Part shown: positions 22,601 through 32,099 of the stretch, one piece after another
Position numbering within the stretch: position 1 is the stretch's first letter
How the letters are laid out: each line of letters begins with the position of its first letter
Origin: Bolinopsis microptera
Taxonomy: Eukaryota > Ctenophora > Tentaculata > Lobata > Bolinopsidae
DNA length: 64,000 bases
NCBI RefSeq assembly: GCF_026151205.1
Contig: NC_087073.1
Coordinates: 18,814,837-18,878,836, forward strand
Direction of reading: 5' to 3'
Made by a program: the position numbers and the translations under genes
Notes under the pieces: generated by a model
What the model was told of the DNA's origin: nothing
What the model saw: only the letters and a program-made list of their open reading frames with translations
Databases searched by the model: none

Positions 22601-22937
22601 TAATGTAGTGCACTGAAGTGAACTATGTGTGTTTATGTGTGTGTGTCTGTGTGTGTCTGTGTGTGTCTGTGTGTACTGTGTCTGTCTGTGTGTCCGTCTG
22701 TGTCTGTGTGTGTCTGTGTTTATGCCTGTGTCTGTGTGTCTATGTCTGTATGTGTTTGTGGGTGTGTGTCTGTGTGTCCTTGTCTGTGTGTATCTGTGTC
22801 TGTCTGTGTGTCTGTCTGTGTGTCCGTCTGTGTCTGTGTTTATGCCTGTATGCCTGTATGTCTGTGTCTCTGTGTGTGTGTGCCTATGTCTGTATGTGTT
22901 TGTGGGTGTGTGTATCTGTCTGTGTGTGTGTGTGTGT

Positions 22938-22988
<51 letters not shown>

Positions 22989-25900
22989 CTTTCATAGAAG
23001 TTGTTATTTCCAAGATACGAAGTTCGAAAAGCTAGCATTTAGTAATAGACGAATTTTGCAGCTGATATCAGAATCGACATGATGATGGTACTACACGAGA
23101 TGCTCATGGAAAAGGTCTCCGTTTGCTTTCCTCCTCCCACGAGCAGTACAAAGTGTGGGTTCAACTTTAATCTGATAGAAGATATCGTATGCGGAACCCA
23201 AGCCCGGCCATGTCTGTACATAATAACGAAAGAAACCGGTAAGTTTCTAATCATGTAAATGTTCGGCCGAACGTTTGCATTCATTTTAGACTAGTGACGA
23301 AAATCAACAATCGTTTGCCAGTTTGGTTTGCAAAATCGACAAAAAATAGTCCATTCCCCATGGCCATGATATTAGAATTCTGCCCGTTGAAATCGGCCAC
23401 TCTGATTTTTATCATTGAACTTCACATTGATGACATGTTCATTCTCTACAGGTTATGCTGCGAGGGCGTTTACCTCGATAGATGTTGAAAATGCCCACAG
23501 CATTATAAATCATTTGGACCGCCGAGGGGTCCAAAACTCCTCAATCGAAGAGCTTAGTAGACATGCCAGCAACCTACAGAGACTTCAAATTCTCAGGAAA
23601 CCTCTCTAGGACGGTAATACATTAACTTGTTTAGTTAATAAATTTAATAAGTAGATTTTGAGTGATGATTACTGAATACAGATATCGAGCCTCGAGGTAC
23701 CATAAAAAGGGTATATAAACTTATCACTTATGCTTATATGCTTATACTATCAATGAATATCAAATCGCCTTCTCTAGTTATCAAACCCAACATAAGTTAA
23801 ATCTCTGCCTACAAGGACTATTTGATATTTACAACAGACCGAGTGAATGTCTCAATCTTTTCAGGAAGCTTTATACTCCGACATCCACAATTTACCACGC
23901 CCCTGAGATCGACAAAGGTCTTTCTGATAGATTGACTTCCAGCCAATTCGATCTATCGAAGCCGAGTGGGAAGAACAAAGAACTGAAACCCCATGGTCGC
24001 AACGATGCTCCTCGCGGACAAGGGAGAGTTAGGGCCATCGGTGGTCACAAGACTGGATAATATTTATTTTTTAAGCGTTGAGGTTGTCACGAAAGCGTAC
24101 TGTAACGGGACTATCAGATTTGAGTGATTTGATTTTGTGATTTGCAGTTCACGTGATTTTATTGTGATTTTAGACTGTAAAAACTATAAAGGTTCAAGTT
24201 GAACTATCGTCGCCATGATTATGTATTTTGGAACTGTTCACGTTGAAATTGCTTCGTTAATCAGCAGTCTTCCTTGGTTACTTTCTACTGTGTAATGCAG
24301 CTACGATCAACGATACTTAGCTAGTACATTCATAGTAACACTAACTGCACTGAGAAGAGTAAAAAATTTGAGCTTTGACGGAATAACATTTCCTTGTTTT
24401 TAGATACGGTTACTACTCTAGTGAGGGGTTCATAGCTGATCATTAAGGTCTTACTCACAATAATTTGTGCTCTGATATTGGCCGTACTGACGGCTGTTGA
24501 AAAAGCCACTCCGTCAGATGCGCGCCGCAAGAGTCCACCCCTGTAGACCCCACTACGTACAAAATTTGAAATTTTCCCAAAAACTTCTGATTAAGCTAGT
24601 TTGTTTTCAATAACTTTTGCAATATTTACAGTAGACCCTTCAAATTTTCACCAAATGTTACTCCAGACATTTCTGCATGGTAACTGTGTCATAGAATTTT
24701 AATTTAGGGACCCAATTTTGTGCAACACTCCGGTATCTGACGACCGGTCGCAGACGTGGTTATTGTATTGTCAACTTCTATTGCACACTGAGCGAGCTAT
24801 ATTTTGAGTACAAAGATAAACTTTACACCAGGTGAAAGCTGAGACGTTTCTCTTTAAGATGATCACCTCACATTCTGTGTATCTGTGACATTGAGATAGT
24901 AACGAATCAAAACGTCAAGTTGAACAGGCTACAAAATACGCGCTGAATAAAAGTCCACCCCATGAGTCCACCCCACGCGCGTAGGGTGTATATATTTGCA
25001 CACAAAAAAACTAGAACAAACTGATCACAGACTAGCGGCAACTAATATTAATGGATAAGCCACACATCCTAAATTCCAGGTCCATATTTACACTGCCACA
25101 TTCCCCACTATCACTATTTTCCTATCAGCACAAACCGTAATTAATTGATTTCAACAATCACAAACACTACATATCCAAACTAATGGCATGGCATAGCAAT
25201 ATCTACGATATCCTAAATCAGTCCCTAACAAACTTAGCGCGAGTCTGAAAGGCTGTTGGAAGCACAGAGTGCTCCATATTTTGTTTTATCAATAAACTTT
25301 TTTTTTTCGTTTTCTTTTTTTTTTTTTTTTTTTTTTAATAAATTTATTAACTGCGTGCAAATTTGTGTTTCAGATTTGATCTATTTATGATATATATTTA
25401 TGATTATGTAATAAAGTTATTAATATTATATTCGTAAACATTGGCTGGCTTACAAACCAGTCCCCAAACAACAATAATTTGATTCAGAATATCGCGCAAA
25501 ATAACTTTGCGCATATAAGAACGTGGGCAACAACTGTGTGGGCGTTATGAACGACGGGTGATGGACACAAGCTACCATATACAAAAAAAACCTCGTTTGC
25601 TAACCCTTGTCCTTGACTCTTTTGTGCCTTCGGCACTTGAGTCATGGATCGGGGAAAAATCACTGACCTGTTCATGCATGCGATCAACTTGTGCCCTCAA
25701 ATAACTATAGCTGGACCGCTGTAGGGAGTTGATCCAAGCTGTACAGGACTCTTCATCATCCGCACACAGATTGTAGGTCCGAGATCCCTCGCACTGGAAG
25801 GTTATGGAAAAAGTTTTATTGTCAGTGGAGCATGAGTTTATCGAGCAGCCCTCTAGGACGATGAGACCAATTGGTTCTGTGTCGTGGGGGTTGTGGTAGT

Positions 25901-26188
25901 AGAACAACATGTTCCCTTTCAGCATGAACCATCTCCTCTGCCAACCTTTGTTCACCTGAAAACGTGTAAGTTTTAAAACTGTGGTTTTAGTGCTTTTGTA
26001 AAATTTTGAAAGTCTCAGATAAAAACTGAATTTTAGATACAAAAATACGACTCAATCAATATTGAAAGTTTCATTTGAAAAACTGGAGTAATAGAACTCA
26101 CCTCTCCTTTCTTTAGTAAGTATCCTCTTTTATCAACATGTGTATCATTGTTAAGAAAATTCAATATATTTTTGATATTTAGTTTCAT
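16644..26188 (-). CDS. PHETA1: Sesquipedalian/PHETA-type PH-domain protein (238 aa)
   Basis: Vertebrate sesquipedalians (PHETA1/2) are endosomal PH-domain proteins that bind OCRL and INPP5B and act in recycling to the Golgi. Four exons join in phase: 26102-26188, 25668-25955, 18011-18179, 16644-16816. The start MKLN matches the family; an in-frame ATG lies just upstream at 26191. Residues ~19-125 form the PH domain: VDKRGYLLKKGE, GWQRRWFMLKGNMLFYY, GLIVLEGCSI and the terminal-helix tryptophan in TAWINSLQ. A short coiled stretch follows (VDRMHEQVQALERKKDMY), then a Ser-rich linker. Near the C-terminus TFEQMH (F203, H207) fits the F&H motif that binds OCRL in vertebrate family members. Length is close to the human proteins. 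I cannot choose between PHETA1 and PHETA2, and the animal may have just one. Intron 3 is 7.5 kb and holds a large inverted-repeat element and an antisense gene. Confidence 0.9.
17515..17543. repeat. Perfect 14-bp inverted repeat, 1-nt centre
   Basis: Arms CTTCAGTGAGTAGC and GCTACTCACTGAAG flank a single T, in PHETA intron 3' of exon 3. No exon or mobile element explains it. Confidence 0.9.
18556..18589. repeat. Poly-G tract
   Basis: About 23 consecutive G followed by TGGGGGTG, inside PHETA intron 3. ORFs reading polyglycine here are artefacts. Confidence 0.9.
19207..19989 (+). pseudogene. Non-LTR retrotransposon (LINE) fragment, RT C-terminal part
   Basis: The frame is open but has no Met start and lacks the catalytic YADD part. 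It begins in the region just after the RT core: VGVIMDDKLTWSKHIAAV, then IQIRLQIYQSFVQSHLNFCSIVWG, a pattern typical of the thumb region of jockey/CR1-like LINEs. It ends GLRRSQRV then TGA. Together with the simple-repeat tail it looks like a 5'-truncated insertion in the third intron of PHETA, antisense to it. The clade was not determined. Confidence 0.8.
20026..20066. repeat. TTAATTAG-type repeat tail of the LINE fragment
   Basis: About four to five units of TTAATTAG right after the LINE ORF. Several LINE clades end in short microsatellite tails instead of poly(A), so this is probably the 3' end of the element. Confidence 0.75.
20144..20530 (+). repeat. Left terminal inverted repeat
   Basis: Partner of 24600-24988 in reverse complement. 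It includes two short GGGGTGGACT words near the tip. The inner limit is approximate; similarity decays after about 20475. Confidence 0.8.
21429..23609 (+). CDS. Ankyrin-repeat-like protein, multi-exon, inside the TIR element
   Basis: Proposed exons: 21429-21485 (MARRNKSSLSSKKPMKRYL, donor GTAAGC), 21634-21838, 22033-22115, 22308-22461, 23062-23238, 23452-23609. Phases agree at every junction. Exons 2-3 hold ankyrin-type helices: STLHWPCKAGRLTEAEALL, AAGTDINKLDRTQFNPFMDA, GQVDCARWLL. Exon 4 is proline-rich and acidic (LRLLPEDTPPVDPDE). Exons 5-6 encode a mixed region (PPPTSSTKCGFNFNLIEDIV, then YAARAFTSIDVENAHSIINH) I cannot assign, and end in TAG at 23607-23609. The weakest junction is the exon 3 donor (GTGCTA): the frame otherwise stops at 22140, and GTAGGGAGAG occurs at both edges of that intron. 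Ankyrin repeats usually bind proteins; no function is inferred. An open segment at 23865-24060 may be a further exon. Confidence 0.6.
22497..22988. repeat. (TG)n / (TGTC)n microsatellite
   Basis: About 490 bp of TGTGTC, TGTCTG and pure TG units in the intron between exons 4 and 5 of the ankyrin-like gene. Repetitive ORFs on both strands are artefacts of it. Confidence 0.95.
23865..24060 (+). CDS. Candidate terminal exon of the ankyrin-like gene
   Basis: It follows an acceptor TCTTTTCAG at 23864 and reads KLYTPTSTIYHAPEIDKGLS onward for about 64 residues, ending VRAIGGHKTG then TAA. The composition is non-repetitive and looks coding. The preceding exon ends in TAG and offers no donor in the phase this frame needs, so either an alternative splice exists, the gene has a small lesion, or this belongs to a separate transcript. 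Confidence 0.45.
24600..24988 (-). repeat. Right terminal inverted repeat
   Basis: Reverse complement of the left arm. Just inside it, near 24530-24552, AGTCCACCCCTGTAGACCCC resembles the repeat tip again in the same orientation, suggesting an older or nested end. Confidence 0.8.
25291..25337. repeat. T-rich homopolymer tract
   Basis: Two poly-T runs split by CGTTTTC, in PHETA intron 3. It may be the poly(A) tail of a minus-strand retro-insertion, but no element body is recognised next to it. Confidence 0.7.
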
Positions 26189-26472
26189 CATGTGCTCCCC
26201 AAACATCAGTCCTTCTCATCAATTCCTCATAGAGAATCCTATTGTAGCTCATATCATGAAACCATTCTGAAATTATATATTACAAGGATTTTACAAAAAA
26301 GGAAAGGGGTTCTGAACAAGGACACTATTGAGCTACTTGAGACAGAATATGGTCTATAAAATGTAACTGTGAAAAGCACACGATTCTAGGGAGTTTGGAA
26401 CCACATTGGAACCACATTGAAGCTAGTTCTGTTGAAAAAACAAAATGTTTTTATAATGTAAACTTTTAAAGT

Positions 26473-27000
26473 TAAGGGGGCCTTCATCAAAATTAAGGGG
26501 GTCTTCATCAAAATTATCTCGAAATTGATTTTATAGTTGATTCTGATAGATGGGAGTGATATCAACCAGCTGCTTTTGGTCCCATGGAAAAATATTGTTC
26601 CTAGCCGAAATTATCTCCGGTCTAAGGTTAGCGCTTATGTGTAATTGTATTGCGCAAGTGATTTTCAATCGCAAGTTCTGAAAATTGAGCTTTCCATGAC
26701 CCAAATTTCACTTTTTTAACTTAATTTCTCTAGAATGATCATCTAGCAAGGTCACTGAGGATGGCACAAGACACAATTGAGGTACTGAAAGCTAAATATC
26801 TGGTACAACTTTGATGGAAGAAAATCATGAAAATGTCCTACTGGTGGGACATTTTCCGATATCAACTTTCCTAGACCCAAATTTTACTGTTTTGAAAGAA
26901 TTTTCTTCAATAACCGAATAAAGAGTTCACTTTCGATGTCAAGATTAAGGTACTGAAAGCTGGATTACGGAAGAAAGCTCCGATAAAAAAACAGAAAATC
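26473..27000. mobile_element. Partial copy of a TTAAGGGGG-ended repeat (relative of 57135-60052)
   Basis: It opens with TTAAGGGGGCCTTCATCAAA, immediately repeated, and then follows the same order as the start of the 57-kb element: GGTGATATC-like words, AAAATATTGTTCCTAGCCGA, GTGTAATTGTATTGCGC. It also holds about 180-bp subrepeats with AGGTACTGAAAGC (26790, 26950, continuing at 30905). The copia element interrupts it at 27000/30749. Confidence 0.65.
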
Positions 27001-27005
27001 GGAGA

Positions 27006-27325
27006 GATTTGATAATATAACTTGACTGATATTTTATGATATATGTTTTATATTTCGGTTTGATTTTATAAGATGGTCATATCTTAATATTATTATAATC
27101 CCTAGGGAGGGATGGCTTACGACGTTTATGATATGTCACTGCTCAAGAGTTTTCTCACGACTAAAGACTCTCTAAAGGAATAAGAACGACTTAGAAGGGA
27201 CTTGATACAAATATGAGACAATTGTGATATTAATGTGTATTATGAACAATTTGATAAACATTTCATTCAATAAGTGTATTTCAATAGATCCAAGAAATGA
27301 GACTCAATTAAACTCTATATAACAT
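27006..27325 (+). repeat. 5' LTR of copia-type element
   Basis: Direct repeat of 30139-30743 without the MITE. It ends CTCTATATAACAT; the interior then begins AGTAGCAGGAAG, where a primer-binding site would be expected but no tRNA match was assigned. Confidence 0.9.
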
Positions 27326-27529
27326 AGTAGCAGGAAGTTTTTGAATCGTTATTGATTGTTATGCTCAGTATTTGTGTCAAGAGCTAGGATTGGTTGTAAG
27401 TTTTCTAATAATATTTCAGTTGGGGAACCAAGTATTGATTTGGAATTTTGGTCGTGTTGTGAAAATCAATCCTAGCAGAGCGAAGATGATACTGAGAGAT
27501 GAAGCCAGAGAAAAGTAGCCAGAGAAAAG

Positions 27530-29488
27530 TTGGGAGTAATTGGGAAGTCTTTACCTGTAAGTGACGACAGAAAGTCACCGTGTCAGGAAGGTGATCACAG
27601 AGGAACCCCGATGTTGGAAGCAGAGGAGGAATGTGATACGAGTTCAGAGAATTCTGATGAAGACAAAGACCCCATTGATAGGGGAACTAATGAGGTTCCA
27701 GGCCCTAATGAGAGTGAGTTGGGAAGCCATCCTAAAGAGGTACAGAATGATCCTCGTGAGGCACAGAGCTATACTCAAGTTTTTGAGGGAGAGGAGACAG
27801 ATTTTTCCACAGAAGTTGAAAAGCAAAGTCGGCCTCAAGAGTTAGAGAAACCTGAGACTGAAAATCAGAGTCAGAATCAGGAGGAACAGGGAGAAAATAT
27901 TGGAAATCAGAGCCAATCTCCTGTTGAGAGTAGTGTTGAAATTAGTGTTGAAACTCAAATAAAGTCGGGACAGCTGACAGAAAAAGATACTGTCTATTTG
28001 ACCAGGACAGTAGACGCAGAAGTACAGAAAGCAAAGACCGCTGAACTGGATAGATTCAAAGAGTATTCAGTTTATCTAGAAGTGAAAGACAGAGGTCAGT
28101 TTGCAGTGTCAACCAAATGGGTGGTGACACAGAAAGGAAACAAGACTAAAGCTAGGTTAGTAGCTCGTGGGTTTGAAGAGATGAAGAGTAATGTGACAGA
28201 CTCACCCACAGCAGCAGCAGCCAGTAAGAGGATCATGTTGATGTTGACAGCTTCACATGGTTGGAAACTGGAAGCTTTAGACATTGCAGCAGCATTTCTT
28301 CAAGCAGATGCAATGATGAGAGATGTTTTAGTGAGACCACCAAGTGATATAAGGAAAAGTGGAGTTTTATGGCAGCTGAATAAGCCTATGTATGGACTAG
28401 AAGACTCCTCAAGACAGTGGTATTTGACGCTGAAACAAACGTTGCTAGACTTAAATTGTACTATGTCTAAGCTAGACAAATCCTTGTTTATGTTTTATGA
28501 AGAAAACAAGTTCCAAGGAGTATTAGTGACTCATGTTGATGACATAATATTTGGGGGTACTACCAAATTTAAAAACAACGTGATTGCGAAACTTGCTGAT
28601 AAGTTCAAGATCAGTAGAATGGTAGCTGGGATATTTGAGTATCTTGGCTGGAACATTGAACAATCCACAGATCACATTACAGTGGATCAGAGAAGCTATG
28701 CTGAGGAGATCAAAAGAGTGGAGTTGCAAAGTCTGAGGAAGAACCAGCTGGATGATCTACTGGACAAGAATGAAGTTACCCTTTACCAGAAACTTCTTGG
28801 AAAGCTTCTTTGGCTTTCTTGTCAGACAAGACCTGATCTTACCTTTGATACTATGGAGCATAGTATGTACAACAAGAAACCAACAGTTCGCAATTTGATG
28901 TCACTTAATAAGGTTGTGAAGAAGATTCCAGATGGACCCAAGAACATTAGATTCAACAAGTTGGATATCAAGAAAGGAGGTTTGAAGATAGTGTTTTATG
29001 CTGATGCAAGCTTGGGGAATCTTGGAAAAGATAAGACAGACTCAGGAAGAGGATATGTGATATTCTTAACTGATGATCATGGAATTTGTGGTGTTGTTGA
29101 TTGGTCTGCTAACAAGATCAAGAGGAAAGTGCAATCAGTTCTAGGAGCTGAAACGTTAGCATTCCAGGATGCACTCAGTGCAGCTATCTATATTAGAGCA
29201 ATACTGAGTGAAGTTATTTTCGGAGACAGTGAATCTCAAGTTATCAGTCTTGGAGTTTCTGACAGCAGGCAGCTGGTAGATAGCATTAATTCCACAAAAC
29301 AGTGCACAGAACAGAGACTGAGGATGAACATGGCTGTGATTCAGGAAGCTTTAGTGAAAGAAGGACTGCAGATGATGTGGACTGAGACTAAACTACAGCT
29401 GGCAGACAGCTTAACCAAAGGAACTGCAGATCCCCGGAATCTTTGTTTAGCCGTAGAGACTGGTAGTATTAGTGAATTTGTTTTCTAA
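27530..29488 (+). CDS. Copia RT–RNase H polyprotein (652 aa)
   Basis: Mobile-element enzyme that copies its RNA into DNA. Residues ~1-150 are acidic and Gln/Glu-rich, like the linker between integrase and RT. The RT domain follows with KARLVARGFEE, LDIAAAFLQADA, KPMYGLEDSSRQWY and the catalytic HVDD (usual copia form YVDD). Further on are YQKLLGKLLWLSCQTRPD and then RNase H with FYADASLGN, LGAETLAF and VSDSRQLVDS, which supply the D, E, D catalytic residues. It ends in LADSLTKGTAD, the typical copia tail. The frame is intact, which fits recent activity with the missing gag, protease and integrase supplied in trans. The sequence resembles animal GalEa-like copia elements, but that placement is recalled, not tested. 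Confidence 0.92.
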   Translation: MGVIGKSLPVSDDRKSPCQEGDHRGTPMLEAEEECDTSSENSDEDKDPIDRGTNEVPGPNESELGSHPKEVQNDPREAQSYTQVFEGEETDFSTEVEKQSRPQELEKPETENQSQNQEEQGENIGNQSQSPVESSVEISVETQIKSGQLTEKDTVYLTRTVDAEVQKAKTAELDRFKEYSVYLEVKDRGQFAVSTKWVVTQKGNKTKARLVARGFEEMKSNVTDSPTAAAASKRIMLMLTASHGWKLEALDIAAAFLQADAMMRDVLVRPPSDIRKSGVLWQLNKPMYGLEDSSRQWYLTLKQTLLDLNCTMSKLDKSLFMFYEENKFQGVLVTHVDDIIFGGTTKFKNNVIAKLADKFKISRMVAGIFEYLGWNIEQSTDHITVDQRSYAEEIKRVELQSLRKNQLDDLLDKNEVTLYQKLLGKLLWLSCQTRPDLTFDTMEHSMYNKKPTVRNLMSLNKVVKKIPDGPKNIRFNKLDIKKGGLKIVFYADASLGNLGKDKTDSGRGYVIFLTDDHGICGVVDWSANKIKRKVQSVLGAETLAFQDALSAAIYIRAILSEVIFGDSESQVISLGVSDSRQLVDSINSTKQCTEQRLRMNMAVIQEALVKEGLQMMWTETKLQLADSLTKGTADPRNLCLAVETGSISEFVF

Positions 29489-30138
29489 GATCTTGTAAGA
29501 TTAGTATTGAATTTTTTAAAGACTGTGATAGATTGATTTAATTGATAAATTTGTGCGATAAATTTGCCATGAAACTTGATATTTCGTGAATATTTTGTAT
29601 TTTGGACTCTATAATGTTCTATTTTGAAACAAGATGGGCGTATGATTTAGAGGATTATATTTGTTTTACGGGAAGTGAAGCTCGAGTATACTATGAGAAT
29701 TTTGTGCCAGAATGAGATTTGACACATGATCTATAAACTTGTGTTTATTGAGATGTTTTATTATTTTAAGGGACTGTATCCCAAGTTTAAATGAATATAA
29801 CATGTTATTTGATATTATTGAGACACGGAATCATTTATATTTTTGTACTGTGTTGCATTTTAGCAATGATTTTGATTGTAAAGTGGGTAAATGAGCGTTT
29901 TTAGTGCAAAAACATCTTTTAGTACTAGCACGCATTTTAATTTGAGATGGGAAGTAATTTGGTTTCAACAGTTTCTGCGCATTATTTTACAGGCGCGCAC
30001 GACCTTACAATTATTTGTGTTTTAGACCACTTTCATTTTTTACTGATATCAGATTTTGTTTACGTCAAATTTTCAAATTTCATTACCGTCATTATCCATC
30101 CAGGTGTTTTACTTTTAAAAGAGAAAAGGGGGAGTGTT

Positions 30139-30743
30139 GATTTGATAATATAACTTGACTGATATTTTATGATATATGTTTTATATTTCGGTTTGATTTT
30201 ATAAGATGGTCATATCTTAATATTATTATAATCCCTAGGGAGGGATGGCTTACGACGTTTATGATATGTCACTGCCAGTGGCGTAACGAAAGGCCCTGCT
30301 GACCCCGCTGTGCAGGGGGGCGCCAAATCGTCGTTTGAATGTGGGACAATTTCGAAAACTTAACTAAAGTACTAGCAAAACTGCGCGTTTTGCTCTAGAT
30401 ACACACTTTTTTAGAGATTTTACCGGCGTATTCTCTAAAATCACCTAATTTGTTCAATTTTAGGGAGAGGCAAAGTCCAAAAGGGGAGGGGGTGCCAACA
30501 GGGGGGCGCTTTTTTCGGCAGGGGGGCGCCAACAGGCAACGTTACGCCACTGGTCACTGCTCAAGAGTTTTCTCACGACTAAAGACTCTCTAAAGGAATA
30601 AGAACGACTTAGAAGGGACTTGATACAAATATGAGACAATTGTGATATTAATGTGTATTATGAACAATTTGATAAACATTTCATTCAATAAGTGTATTTC
30701 AATAGATCCAAGAAATGAGGCTCAATTAAACTCTATATAACAT
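30139..30743 (+). repeat. 3' LTR of copia-type element, interrupted by a MITE
   Basis: Identical layout to the 5' LTR, split at GTCACTGC by the 277-bp insert at 30276-30552. Excluding the insert and its 8-bp duplication leaves 320 bp. Confidence 0.9.
30276..30552. mobile_element. hAT-type MITE (277 bp) in the 3' LTR
   Basis: Ends CAGTGGCGTAACG and CGTTACGCCACTG are perfect inverted repeats. The 8-bp target duplication GTCACTGC is at 30268-30275 and 30553-30560, and the empty site is visible in the 5' LTR. An 8-bp duplication and CAGTGG-type tips are hallmarks of hAT transposons. No coding capacity; interior is G-rich (GGGGGGCGCC words). Confidence 0.95.
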
Positions 30744-30748
30744 GGAGA

Positions 30749-32099
30749 CATTTTCAAAGATTTTTAGGAAAACAAGTTTTAGGAAAACAAGTTTTAAATT
30801 TGTTTAATAGTGAAGGGTTTTCTGCTGTTCCCTTGACTGCAATTTAACAGTTTCGACCAGTGACCAATCAGTGAGTTCAGTGTGATTGACACAAGTCAAC
30901 ATAGAGGTACTGAATACTGAATATCTGAAACTTTGTTGAAAGGAAAATCCGGACCATCGTGAATCGAATCAGGGGTCACAATACATTCATTCAGATAGTT
31001 CTGATGATTCTGGGGTATCGATCAGACAATGCCTGTGCAGTGACAGCTTTTACTATTATACATAATAATAATAATAATACACACAGTCTCTACGCCTTTA
31101 TCCTCTGGTCCCTAGGGTCAGCTGACTCCGGGCCAGAGGAAAATTACCGATTGCCAAGGTTTGATGCCTAGGCAGTCGAGACCTCTTATTGAGACCCGAT
31201 ATAATAATAATAATTCTATACAGTTACATAATTGAAACAATTATGGCCCCTTATTGTGGGCAGAGTATGTGTCTTTGTTTAAGTGTCCTGGTATAAACTT
31301 ATCTGAGTGAATAAAAAATAATTTAAGGAGAGTTCTCTTAAAACTTTAAAACAATTTATACATGGGATCTGGTTTGCCAAATATACTTACACCAAGACGT
31401 GACAGTTGACATACCTTATTAGTTATTACAGTTCCCTTTTCGGCCAGCGTGCACAAAAGGGATATGCAAAGTGTAGCAAAAAGTGGCAGCGTATTCAAAA
31501 TTTAAATAACCTGACAGGAAGGGAGTTCTGGAAAGGATTAACATCAGGGATATAATAATAATTTTGTTGTCATTGCGTCATATAATAATATAATGATAAT
31601 AATATAATATAAATACAGTTTGGTCTGTCGTTTGAAAAAAACTTACATCATACATGTATGTCATTTAATTGAGCAATTGGTATTATACGGTGCATTAAAT
31701 GGTGTATTAAACGAAATCCGTGTACTAAACGAAATTAACCGCACAGGTGGTTTTATGATTTGTTGATTAAATTGTATTTACACACATTATACGTTTATTT
31801 AAAATATTATAAAATGTACAACATTACATAGAAAACCCGTAGTCAAAGATAAAACCCGTAGTCGAAGAGAAAACCCGCCTGGTAAAACACCAGTCACAAA
31901 AATGTTTATTAATTGTAAATTAAATTAACCAGGCGCGCCTATTCCTATAGGCGCGGCGTTCTTTTCGAGCTTCTTACACAGGTGAAGGGAATCAAGCAAG
32001 ACACTAGCAAACTAAATAAGTAATGTATCATGTTGTGACCCCCATTGATGTTTTACTAAGTCATAAGTATATATACATTGCTAAATGGAACTAGAAAAG
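30749..32099. other. Repeat-rich intergenic DNA
   Basis: The first ~230 bp continue the interrupted repeat of 26473-27000 (AGGTACTGAATACTG). Simple ATA repeats lie near 31062-31078 and 31199-31215, with a short inverted pair TCCTCTGG/CCAGAGGA around 31101-31140. No gene recognised. Confidence 0.5.

Larger units (their letters stand above)
20144..24988. mobile_element. 4.85-kb element with long terminal inverted repeats, carrying a spliced gene
   Basis: Both ends read CACCCTACGCGCGTGGGGTG inward (exact inverted copies). The inverted similarity continues inward for about 330 bp with only a handful of mismatches by eye, then fades by ~390 bp. TATAT lies immediately outside each end (20139-20143 and 24989-24993) and is a candidate 5-bp target duplication, though the flank is AT-rich. 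Inside I see no transposase-like ORF; instead there is the ankyrin-type gene on the plus strand. The element sits in PHETA intron 3, antisense to it. Possible origins are a foldback or Pack-type transposon that captured a host gene, or an unrecognised mobile gene. TIR boundaries are by eye. Confidence 0.72.
27006..30743 (+). mobile_element. Copia-type LTR retrotransposon, internally reduced
   Basis: Two matching LTRs, 27006-27325 and 30139-30743 (320 bp each once the MITE in the second is discounted), are flanked by GGAGA at 27001-27005 and 30744-30748. I see one substitution between them near the end (ATGAGACTC/ATGAGGCTC), pointing to a young insertion. A purine tract, AGAGAAAAGGGGGAG, precedes the 3' LTR. 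The LTRs begin GATTTG and end AACAT instead of the usual TG...CA. The 2.8-kb interior has room only for RT and RNase H; no gag, protease or integrase was found. Confidence 0.9.

Noticed and set aside
22403-23082. Several 100-211 codon ORFs on both strands
   Set aside because: They are translations of the TG/TGTC microsatellite and have no other support.
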